From the NCBI GenBank assembly GCA_900551945.1, contig URYE01000082.1, positions 1 through 10,702 of the forward strand: a stretch of 10,702 nucleotides of DNA. The letters are read 5' to 3'. Of the stretch, positions 1 to 5,582 are shown piece after piece (positions within the stretch are counted from its first letter, which is position 1; each line of letters begins with the position of its first letter). The notes under the pieces were generated by a model. The model worked only from the letters and a program-made list of their open reading frames with translations, made no database searches and was not told the DNA's origin. Position numbers and translations under genes: made by a program. This stretch comes from an uncultured Eubacterium sp. (lineage in GTDB: Bacteria; Bacillota; Clostridia; Lachnospirales; Lachnospiraceae).

Positions 1-275
1 TATCAGACCGTATTTACAGATGTGAATGTGGAAATGTAATTGATAGAGATTATCAGGCAGCTTTAAATCTGAAACAATATGGAGAGAATGTTTTAAAACA
101 ATATGTAGTATAACACTTTCAAGTTATTACAGATATGTACTGATGCGTTAGTCAGGAATTTACGTCTATTGAGAGTACAAGGAACTGTGAGTAGTATCTG
201 TTTCGACAGTACAAAAGCATACTCGTTGAAGTAGGAATGAAACAAAAAAGTTTACAACTTTTTATAAGTTTTCAG
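1..275 (+). mobile_element. Right end of an IS200/IS605-family element
   Basis: The tnpB tail is followed by about 160 noncoding bases and then abruptly by the in-frame remainder of an unrelated membrane-protein gene. The junction therefore lies near 270-276. Just inside it is a subterminal hairpin, AAAAAGT (245-251) with ACTTTTT (257-263) around a 5-nt loop, as expected for IS200/IS605 right ends, which are recognised as hairpins and not as terminal inverted repeats. The left end and any tnpA are outside the window. The exact cleavage base cannot be fixed without an empty-site allele. Confidence 0.65.
3..113 (+). pseudogene. tnpB: C-terminal end of TnpB (IS200/IS605 OrfB), cut by window edge
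   Basis: Only the last 36 codons are in view, read in frame from base 3 to the stop at 111-113. The peptide has the second half of a zinc ribbon (CECG) followed by IDRDYQAALNL. This matches the DRDxNAAxN signature at the end of TnpB proteins, where the Asp belongs to the RuvC III motif and the CxC(G) pair to the zinc finger. TnpB is an RNA-guided nuclease encoded by IS200/IS605-family elements. The N-terminal part lies outside the window, so it cannot be said whether the gene is intact. The noncoding right end follows directly. The family call rests on one short but characteristic segment. Confidence 0.8.
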
Positions 276-292
276 TAACGGCAAAGCACCTA
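114..292 (+). ncRNA. Probable omega/reRNA of the TnpB element, with guide from the flank
   Basis: In this family the RNA partner of TnpB comes from the 3' end of tnpB plus the right end, and the first 16-20 bases of flanking DNA act as guide. Structure visible here: GAGTA (189-193) pairs with TACTC (220-224) and encloses a CTGT/ACAG stem with a UUCG tetraloop (198-209). The AT hairpin 245-263 follows. If the element ends near 275, the guide would be about 276-292, inside the interrupted membrane-protein gene. The 5' end is not determinable, and expression and function are inferred from the family. Confidence 0.4.
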
Positions 293-471
293 TTAAGTTA
301 AATGGAAAGACAGTTTTAACTATTGTTGTATCTATTTTTGGTGCGTTACTGTTAGGCGTTGGTATGTGTCTTAGTATGGTATTTGGCAAAATGATAATCG
401 GTATTGTTGTAGGTGTTGTAGGTATAGTTGTACTTTTGATGTTAATTCCACTTACAAAGGGATTGGTATAA
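268..471 (+). pseudogene. C-terminal fragment of a small two-helix membrane protein, split by the IS
   Basis: An open frame runs to the stop at 469-471 with no usable start and an in-frame stop at 265-267 that lies in IS DNA. From about residue NGK at 277 it reads as a short polar segment (GKAPIKLNGK) and two hydrophobic helices (VLTIVVSIFGALLLGVGMCL, then IIGIVVGVVGIVVLLMLIPL), ending TKGLV. This resembles the C-terminus of a conserved small membrane protein of unknown function found in clostridia, from memory of the family pattern. The N-terminal part should lie upstream of the IS. No function can be assigned, and with the 5' part displaced the gene is probably dead. Confidence 0.6.
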
Positions 472-553
472 TACTGATTTTTTTAAGAAAAAACCTTAAA
501 ATACAAAAAATTAATGTCAAATTACATTGTTTTTAAAAAATATTGTTAAAATA

Positions 554-582
554 TTGTTATTGTCACCATAAAATGATATAAT
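554..582 (+). promoter_or_regulatory. Strong sigma-A-type promoter (extended -10) with no ORF behind it
   Basis: TTGTTA at 554-559, a 17-bp spacer, and TATAAT at 577-582 preceded by TG at 574-575 (extended -10). The predicted start of transcription is about 589. No plausible coding frame begins between here and the terminator at 790. Confidence 0.6.
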
Positions 583-588
583 GCTTAA

Positions 589-831
589 TATATTTTAAAA
601 ACACATAAGTTAATTAGATACAAGTAAGTCATAGCTATTGCTTTTATAATTTTTATAATAATAGAAGTTAAGGTGTTAGATTAGTAAAGTATCAATAATA
701 AAAACTTTGTGTTTAACAAAATATATCAACAACTTTTAGGATATATATTGTCCAATTTCATACATTTAAACATTTAAAAGTTTGCAAAGGGGCAGAACAT
801 GGTTAAGATTAACGTGTGTCTGCTCTTTTTG
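589..831 (+). ncRNA. Candidate noncoding RNA of about 240 nt (unrecognised)
   Basis: The stretch is bounded by a good promoter and an intrinsic terminator. The only ATG inside (799) lies in the terminator stem, and GTG/TTG codons run quickly into stops. Inverted repeats give a modular fold. AAACACA-AAGTT (599-611, one bulged T) pairs with AACTTTGTGTTT (703-714). GATAC (617-621) pairs with GTATC (689-693). AACTTTT (731-737) pairs with AAAAGTT (776-782) and encloses a GGATA/TGTCC hairpin (739-753). The terminator stem follows. It is not recognisable as tmRNA, RNase P, SRP RNA or a known riboswitch. In DNA this AT-rich some pairings will be chance, so transcription is inferred. Confidence 0.4.
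789..831 (+). terminator. Intrinsic terminator of the orphan RNA unit
   Basis: GGGCAGA (790-796) pairs with TCTGCTC (819-825, one G-U). Inside, ACAT and GTGT pair with a G-U and single-base bulges on each side, then GTTA/TAAC (802-805/810-813) closes an AGAT loop. TTTTT follows directly at 826-830. This is a long stem with a GC-rich base and a U-tract, acting on + strand transcripts. Confidence 0.75.
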
Positions 832-1014
832 TATTTTATGTAAATAACAAACAGAAGTATGTACTTACATAAAAATTTGGCAATAGTTTTGATAACTTGA
901 GAAACTTGTAGAGAGTGTTTTTCATAGCTTTATAAATTATTGTTAAACAATCAAGAGATTGGCGAATATCTATTTAGTTGAATTGGATATAATGAATTAA
1001 AACTACATTATTAT
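832..1014. other. Gene-free DNA upstream of the amidohydrolase, with two inverted repeats
   Basis: No ORF is seen. TTTTATGTAA (834-843) is perfectly inverted at 865-874 with a 21-nt loop, just after the terminator; it contains a competing AAGTA/TACTT pair (855-859/862-866). ATTGTT-A-AACAAT at 939-951 is a small perfect palindrome that could be an operator. TATAAT at 988-993 is a good -10 for the gene at 1032, but nothing at 16-18 bp upstream resembles a -35, so the promoter is only tentative. Confidence 0.35.
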
Positions 1015-1031
1015 AAGGAGGACTTTTAAAT

Positions 1032-2207
1032 ATGAATTACTATCAAAGAGCATTAGAACTTAATGAAGAAACAATTGCAAACAGACGTTATCTTCACACA
1101 AATGCAGAAACAGGACTTGATATGCCAAAGGCAAAAGCCTTTGTTATGAAAAAGTTAAAGGAATATGGACTTGAACCTAAAGAATGTGGTTATGGCGTTA
1201 CGGCTAAATTAGGAAAAGGTGGCAAGGTATTAATGCTTAGAGCCGATATGGACGCACTTCCAATGCCAGAAGAAAGTGGAGAACCTTTTGCATGTCCTAC
1301 TGGAAAGGAAGCTCACGCTTGCGGGCATGATTTTCATGCAGCTATGCTTCTTACAGCGGCAAAAATGCTTAAAGAAAATGAGTCAGAACTTGAAGGTACA
1401 GTTAAGTTTATGTTTCAACCAGCAGAGGAAACTTTTGAAGGGGGCAAGAATATGATTGAAAATGGTATTCTTGAAAATCCTAAAGTAGACGCAGCACTTG
1501 CGTATCATGTGGCAGCAGGTCAAATGCCAGTTGGAATTTATATGTACAATGATAATGGCACAATGATGTATTCTGTTGATGGTTTTAGAATAACTATTAA
1601 TGGAAAAGGTTCTCATGGAGCTTATCCACAAAAATCTATAGACCCTATTAACGTAGCAGTTCATGTGTATCTTGCGTTAGAAGCAATTATGGCAAGAGAA
1701 GTTGACCCAACAAAAGCTTGTGTTATGACAGTTGGTAAGTTTGAAGCAGGAACAGCGGCAAATATTATTCCAGACACAGCAGTATTAGAAGGAACAATAA
1801 GAAGTAATGACAATGAAGCAAGGCAGTTAATGGTTAGAAGAATGAAAGAAACAGCACAAAAGACAGCAGAGTGCTTTGGTGCAAGTGTTGATATTACTAT
1901 GCTTTCAGAAGTTCCACCTTTAATCTGTGACCCTAAACTTACAGATGAGATTGTTGGATATATGAAAGAAATAGGCATACCAAATTTAACTCCTTATCCG
2001 GAAGTATCGTCAAGTGCGTCTGAAGATTTTGCAAGTATTGCTGAGAAAGTTCCAGCTACATTTATGTATTTGTCAGCAGGTTATACTGATGAAAGGGGAC
2101 AATATGGTGCGCATAATCCTAAGGTACAATTCAACGAAGATGTATGCCCAATTGGTTCAAGTTGTTTAGCATATTGTGCGACACAGTGGCTTAAAAATAA
2201 TAAGTAA
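1032..2207 (+). CDS. M20D-family amidohydrolase (N-acyl amino acid / aminoacyl conjugate hydrolase)
   Basis: A 391-residue cytosolic metallo-hydrolase of the M20D group, which includes hippurate hydrolase, IAA-amino acid hydrolases, N-acetyl-diaminopimelate deacetylase and AbgA/AbgB; these release an amino acid from an N-acyl amide. Visible motifs: RRYLH (18-22); LRADMDALPMPEE (69-81); HACGHDFH (95-102), carrying the Cys97, His99 and His102 region of the metal site; FQPAEE (128-133), carrying the catalytic Glu; YH at 158-159; the dimerisation lid starting GKGSHGAYP; SEDF; and GAHNPK near the C-terminus with the last metal His (about 361). Length is normal and the protein looks complete. AAGGAGGA at 1015-1022, 9 nt before ATG, fixes the start. 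The broken MFS transporter follows, so transport plus intracellular hydrolysis of a conjugate is a reasonable guess. The substrate cannot be told from sequence. Confidence 0.9.
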   Translation: MNYYQRALELNEETIANRRYLHTNAETGLDMPKAKAFVMKKLKEYGLEPKECGYGVTAKLGKGGKVLMLRADMDALPMPEESGEPFACPTGKEAHACGHDFHAAMLLTAAKMLKENESELEGTVKFMFQPAEETFEGGKNMIENGILENPKVDAALAYHVAAGQMPVGIYMYNDNGTMMYSVDGFRITINGKGSHGAYPQKSIDPINVAVHVYLALEAIMAREVDPTKACVMTVGKFEAGTAANIIPDTAVLEGTIRSNDNEARQLMVRRMKETAQKTAECFGASVDITMLSEVPPLICDPKLTDEIVGYMKEIGIPNLTPYPEVSSSASEDFASIAEKVPATFMYLSAGYTDERGQYGAHNPKVQFNEDVCPIGSSCLAYCATQWLKNNK

Positions 2208-2241
2208 AAAATTTAATACTATAAAGTAACTATTAAATTTT
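2208..2241 (+). terminator. AT-only hairpin directly after the amidohydrolase stop (weak terminator)
   Basis: AAAATTTAATA (2208-2218) starts at the base after the stop codon and is perfectly inverted as TATTAAATTTT (2231-2241), with a 12-nt loop. It has no G-C pairs and only a short T stretch after it, so it may be a weak terminator or an mRNA 3'-end stabiliser. Confidence 0.35.
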
Positions 2242-2370
2242 ATTGTATATAGTAATCAGTAAAGAATAGTAAATTTACAAGTATTGTAAGAATATAGCTC
2301 TTTATAATAAATCTTTATAATTAATAGTATATTAAAAGTAACAACGTGCATTTTAATATCAGCATGAAGT

Positions 2371-2417
2371 TATTATTTGCTAAATAATATTGTTAATATA
2401 TTTGTAGTGTATATTAT
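2371..2417 (+). promoter_or_regulatory. Tentative promoter and palindrome upstream of the MFS gene
   Basis: TATTATTT-gct-AAATAATA (2371-2389) is a perfect 8-bp inverted repeat and possible operator. It abuts TTGTTA (2390-2395), which lies 16 bp from TATTAT (2412-2417). Transcription would start near 2424, just after the AAGGAG at 2418-2423. If this promoter is used, only the second ribosome site (GGAG, 2456-2459) is transcribed. Confidence 0.3.
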
Positions 2418-2433
2418 AAGGAGTTGGTATGAA

Positions 2434-2466
2434 ATGACTAGAATTAATGCAGAGTGGAGAAAATGA
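2434..2466 (+). CDS. Possible 10-codon upstream ORF (MTRINAEWRK)
   Basis: ATG at 2434 lies 10 nt after a good AAGGAG (2418-2423) and the frame stops at 2464-2466, one base before the ATG at 2468 that suits the transporter. This looks like a translated leader or a coupling ORF. An even shorter ATG-AAA-TGA at 2429-2437 competes for the same ribosome site. The evidence is only the position of the ribosome site and the near-abutting stop/start; the peptide resembles nothing recognised. Confidence 0.25.
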   Translation: MTRINAEWRK

Positions 2467-2467
2467 T

Positions 2468-3274
2468 ATGGCAAAACAAAAACAGACACAACCACAATCA
2501 ACAGTAGTAATCCCTTTACCAAAGGGGAAGAAAAATGTAGTTCAAATTGGCTGCATTTGTATGATGCTTTCAGTAGCAATGTATGGACTTGTATTTGCAA
2601 CTTTAACAGCACCTATTCTTGAAAAAGTTAATGCGATGGGATATGTATCACTATTTTCCATATTAGCAGGACTCGGAGTGTCGATTATGACACCTATAGG
2701 TGGTAAATTAGGCGATTTAATAGGTCGTAGAAATATCGTAATAATTCCAGGAATTATATGTGCTGTATGTGGAATTGCATTTACATTTGTTCGTTCACTT
2801 GTGCCACTTATGATACTTCGACTCTTAATTGTTGTTTCGCAGGGAGCATTTACGGCTGCTCCTTACATAATTGTAGGTCTTATAAATGAAAGAAAAGACG
2901 TTCCAAAAGCTATGGGTATGCTTGCCACATCAATTGCAGTTGGTGGCTTTGGTGGAAGTATTATTGCAGGTATTCTCACTGATATGGGATTACTTAGTGC
3001 GGCAATAATTATGCCAGCAATTCCGCTTATTATCGGTGTTGTACTTATTGGATTTAATATGCCTAATCAAAAAAGAGAAGGTAAAGTTACAATTGACGTT
3101 TCAGGTATCGTAATGTTAGTTGTATCTCTTTGTGGTATTCTTTATGCGTTGAATTTTGGTTCATCAATTGGCTGGGGAAAACCTTCAATTATTATTGGTT
3201 TTGTAATTGGTATTATTGCATTGGTAGTATTTATAAATATTGAAAAGAAAGCAAAAGAGCCTTTAATACCTTGA
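2468..3274 (+). pseudogene. MFS transporter, N-terminal part (first 8 TM helices), frameshifted at its end
   Basis: Major facilitator transporter of the 14-helix (DHA2-like) layout, inner membrane. The preferred start is ATG 2468 (MAKQKQTQ), 8 nt after GGAG at 2456-2459; an in-frame ATG at 2447 has no matching ribosome site. A polar N-terminus of about 25 residues is followed by eight hydrophobic helices. The MFS motif A loop between helices 2 and 3 reads GGKLGDLIGRR (residues 78-88). The frame ends in EKKAKEPLIP-stop, exactly where related transporters continue PLxLFKN. The missing part continues in the next frame from 3271. Loss of one T in a CCTTTG run explains this; see the C-terminal part. 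Substrate is unknown, and the amidohydrolase upstream hints at an amino acid conjugate. Confidence 0.8.
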
Positions 3275-3897
3275 AGCTTTTTAAAAATTCGCAATATACT
3301 GTACTTTTAATAGTTGGTTTTATTTGTTATTTTTATCAGACTGCAATGAATGTGTATGCACCTATTGGTGCTATGAAGGTAATGGGAGTGTCAACAAGCG
3401 TAGCTGGTGCGCTTCAAATGCCTCGTACTATTATTACGATATTTCTTCCTACGATAGCAGGTGTATGGGTTGGCAAGAAATCAGCCAATGCTTACAAAGC
3501 TATGGTTATTGCAACTTTATTTGCAGGACTTCCAATGTTAGCTATGGGATTTACAACAACTACTACATCTATTATAGTTTATTTTGTAGCACTTACAATT
3601 ACTGGTATTGCGGAAAGTTATCGTTGTGTGTCTATTACACCTAGCGCACAGGCAATGCTTTCGCAAGAAGATATGGGTGTTGGTACATCGCTTGTTAATT
3701 TTGTTAATTCGCTTGCAAATACGATTGCACCAGCAGTATTTGGTGTAGCATACAACTTAAATACTGCAAAAGACCCAACAAATGTAACTTATATCCAAAA
3801 TGGTGTTAATGCAGTATTTTTACTTGCAGGAGTTATATCTATTATAGGACTTGTACTTGTATTATTTATAGTAAGACCAGCTATGACAGAAAAATAA
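3271..3897 (+). pseudogene. MFS transporter, C-terminal part (last 6 TM helices), displaced frame
   Basis: This is the direct continuation of the upstream transporter in another frame, overlapping it by 4 bases. It opens LKLFKNSQYTVLLIVGF, the normal loop and entry to helix 9 of a 14-TM MFS protein, and carries six more helices ending in FIVRPAMTEK. The two parts add to about 475 residues, normal for the family. There is no ribosome site at 3271 and the first codon would be TTG, so independent translation is unlikely. A sequencing error is the main alternative to a real mutation. No X-XXY-YYZ slippery heptamer is visible in the 3244-3274 overlap. If real, the transporter is probably inactive. 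Confidence 0.8.
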
Positions 3898-3979
3898 TTG
3901 AGAGTATTTTTAATATTGAAAAAATATTGAAAATAAGTTTTGTATTAACCAAAAATTATTATATTTTTTGAATTTAAGG

Positions 3980-4036
3980 TCAGATATAATATTTTGTATT
4001 TGCTGTGGAATATAAAATATTATATCTGATTTTTTT
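3980..4036 (+). terminator. Very long AT-rich intrinsic terminator after the MFS gene
   Basis: TCAGATATAATATTTT (3980-3995) is perfectly inverted at 4014-4029. The pairing continues inward through a G-U pair and TATT/AATA (3997-4000/4009-4012), giving a 21-bp stem with an 8-nt loop. T7 follows at 4030-4036. This ends the amidohydrolase/MFS unit and insulates the uxu genes. The rest of 3898-4088 is AT-rich with no gene seen. Confidence 0.8.
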
Positions 4037-4088
4037 GTAAAAGTGAGATATTTTTTAAGAAAAAAATTAAATAAATTAAAAGAATATA

Positions 4089-4120
4089 TTGACATGTTAG
4101 AACTAACATGTTAGTATAAT
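4089..4120 (+). promoter_or_regulatory. uxuA promoter overlapped by palindromic operators
   Basis: A consensus TTGACA (4089-4094) is followed by TATAAT (4115-4120) at a long 20-bp spacing, or by TAGTAT (4112-4117) at 17 bp. The spacer is filled by a repeat: ACATGTTAG (4092-4100), two A's, and its exact inverse CTAACATGT (4103-4111). The right half extends into a second perfect palindrome, CTAACATGTTAG (4103-4114). The word ACATGTTAG thus occurs twice in direct orientation, 14 bp apart, and once inverted. A protein bound here would block RNA polymerase, so it is very probably a repressor site. The GntR protein encoded at 7307 is the obvious candidate, by context only. Confidence 0.7.
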
Positions 4121-4293
4121 GACAACGAAACAAGTGAAAAAGCAAATATTAAATATAGGCTTAAATTTTCACGTATAGCATAAGTACTTGTAATGTAAAT
4201 TATATAGTGCAAAGTAACAGTTAATTGATTATAAATATGAAAGGAAAAGCTATTAAATTTTTGTAGCAGATATTTAATAGCAGGGTTTTTATT
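4121..4293 (+). promoter_or_regulatory. Structured 5' leader of uxuA (about 165-170 nt)
   Basis: The leader runs from the predicted start of transcription to the uxuA ATG. Two stems compete because they share bases 4134-4135: ACAAGT/ACTTGT (4130-4135/4186-4191) and GTGAAAA/TTTTCAC (4134-4140/4166-4172). Further down, GCTATTAAAT (4249-4258) is perfectly inverted at 4272-4281 with a 13-nt loop and is followed by AGGG and TTTTT, 12 nt before the start codon. The purine-rich AAAGGAAAAG (4240-4249) lies just before this hairpin. No known riboswitch class is recognised. Regulation by folding or attenuation is inference. Confidence 0.45.
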
Positions 4294-5361
4294 ATGGAAA
4301 TGACTTTAAGATGGTATGGACCAGGTTATGACAGTGTAACACTTAAGCAGATTAGACAAATTCCAGGTGTTAAGAATGTAATTACAACACTTTTTGGAAA
4401 GCAGGCAGGAGAACTTTGGCTTCCAGAGGAAATTGCAGAATTAAAGAAAGTAGTAAGTGATGCTGGATTAGGTATTGCAGGTATTGAGTCTGTTAATGTA
4501 TCTGATGATATTAAGATTGGTACAGCTAAGAGAGATGAACATATCGACAATTATATCAAGACATTACAAGCTCTCGGTGAAGCTGATATTCACATGGTAT
4601 GCTATAATTTTATGCCAGTATTTGACTGGACACGTTCTGATCTTGCAAGATTAAGACCAGATGGTTCAACAGTTCTTGCTTACAATCAAGATACAGTTGA
4701 TATGATTGACCCAGAACACATGAAGGAATCAGTTGAGAAGATGTCTAACGGTTTCGTTATGCCAGGTTGGGAGCCAGAAAGACTTGATAGATTAAAAGAA
4801 CTTTTTGAAATGTATAAAGATGTTGATGCTGAAAAGCTTTTCAACAATCTTGTATACTTCCTTGAAGCTATTGGACCAGTTTGTGAAAAGTATGATATTA
4901 AGATGGGTATTCATCCAGATGACCCAGCATGGCCAATATTTGGACTTCCAAGAATTATGACTGGTAAGGATTCTGTTACAAGACTTTTAGATGCAGTAGA
5001 TAAGCCATACAATGGAATTACACTTTGTACAGGTTCATTTGGTTCTAACCAGAACAATGATATTCCTGAAATTATCAAGGCTTGTAGAGGAAGAATACCA
5101 TTTGCTCATGTAAGAAATCTTAAGTATAACACTCCTAGAGATTTTGAAGAAGCAGCTCATTTATCTTCAGATGGTTCAATGGATATGTACAAAATAATGA
5201 AGACATTATATGACACAGGATTTGATGGTCCAATCAGACCTGACCACGGAAGAATGATTTGGGACGAAGTTGCTATGCCAGGTTATGGTCTTTACGATAG
5301 AGCGTTAGGTGCAACATACCTTAACGGTTTATGGGAAGCTATTGACAAGTCAGCTAAATAA
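4294..5361 (+). CDS. uxuA: D-mannonate dehydratase UxuA
   Basis: Cytosolic enzyme that removes water from D-mannonate to give 2-keto-3-deoxy-D-gluconate, in the glucuronate/galacturonate breakdown route. The N-terminus MEMTLRWYGP matches the UxuA family start (MExTxRWYGP) and supports ATG 4294, although only a weak AGGG (4282-4285) precedes it. The fold is a TIM barrel. Likely metal ligands in order are His207 (GIHPDDP), Cys245 (LCTGSFGSN), His272 (FAHVRN) and Asp317 (RPDHGR); their spacing matches the family's Mn/Fe site. At 355 residues it is the short Gram-positive form (E. coli UxuA is near 394). It is followed by uxuB after 221 bases that hold hairpins but no clear promoter, so cotranscription is likely. 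Confidence 0.96.
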   Translation: MEMTLRWYGPGYDSVTLKQIRQIPGVKNVITTLFGKQAGELWLPEEIAELKKVVSDAGLGIAGIESVNVSDDIKIGTAKRDEHIDNYIKTLQALGEADIHMVCYNFMPVFDWTRSDLARLRPDGSTVLAYNQDTVDMIDPEHMKESVEKMSNGFVMPGWEPERLDRLKELFEMYKDVDAEKLFNNLVYFLEAIGPVCEKYDIKMGIHPDDPAWPIFGLPRIMTGKDSVTRLLDAVDKPYNGITLCTGSFGSNQNNDIPEIIKACRGRIPFAHVRNLKYNTPRDFEEAAHLSSDGSMDMYKIMKTLYDTGFDGPIRPDHGRMIWDEVAMPGYGLYDRALGATYLNGLWEAIDKSAK

Positions 5362-5391
5362 TTATTGTTGATTAATAACATTTAATATATA

Positions 5392-5440
5392 AAGCAAGTT
5401 CCACTTCTGTTGCAATAAGCAATAAGTAGTGGACTTGCTT
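5392..5440 (+). repeat. Hairpin element, copy 1 (after uxuA)
   Basis: AAGCAAGT (5392-5399) and CCACT (5401-5405) pair with AGTGG (5428-5432) and ACTTGCTT (5433-5440), one T bulged. The loop carries TTGC/GCAA and the word AGCAATAAGTA (5418-5428). No U-tract follows, so it is not a standard terminator. It is homologous to the hairpin at 7198-7250. Confidence 0.7.
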
Positions 5441-5460
5441 GTATGAAAATATAATTTCTG

Positions 5461-5487
5461 ATAACGTGCTATAAGTAATGGTGTTAT
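5461..5487 (+). repeat. Second small hairpin between uxuA and uxuB, sharing the loop word
   Basis: ATAAC (5461-5465) pairs with GTTAT (5483-5487), extendable by two G-U pairs. The loop contains GCTATAAGTA (5468-5477), close to the AGCA(A)TAAGTA word of the hairpin just upstream. It is a weak, possibly chance structure. Confidence 0.3.
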
Positions 5488-5582
5488 GAGCAAGCAGAAA
5501 ATCAAACTTTCTACTTGACTATATTTAAGTTATAAAGGTTGTTGTAACATTTCAACTACTTTTATAATAGAATGGAGGATAT

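Noticed and set aside
474..500. T-run/A-run after the interrupted membrane gene as a terminator
   Set aside because: The stem is only T:A pairs around a 3-base loop with no G-C base and no following U-tract.
589..831. 6S RNA, tmRNA or a known riboswitch as identity of the orphan RNA
   Set aside because: No tag peptide ORF or tRNA-like end, no end-to-end closing stem with a central bubble of 6S type, and no riboswitch core motif could be recognised.
1383..1978. Reverse-strand open frames across the amidohydrolase gene (and similar ones opposite the MFS, uxuA, uxuB, gntR, lipoprotein and kinase genes)
   Set aside because: They lie wholly opposite well-supported genes, lack ribosome sites, and their translations show no domain pattern.
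3241..3274. Programmed -1 frameshifting in the MFS gene
   Set aside because: No X-XXY-YYZ slippery heptamer or clear downstream pseudoknot is visible in the overlap, and the protein alignment breaks exactly where one base is missing, so a simple deletion or sequencing error is more economical.
3910..4095. Reverse-strand 61-codon frame in the intergenic region
   Set aside because: It runs through the terminator hairpin and the uxuA promoter, is low-complexity (Phe, Ile, Asn, Tyr) and has no ribosome site.
5435..5455. TTGCTT...TATAAT after the first hairpin as a promoter
   Set aside because: The spacer is only 9 bp and no other -35-like sequence lies 16-18 bp upstream.
5539..5568. TTGTTG-18 bp-TATAAT as a promoter for uxuB
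   Set aside because: Transcription would start around 5575, inside the GGAGG ribosome site of uxuB, leaving it without one. More likely uxuB is read from the uxuA promoter.
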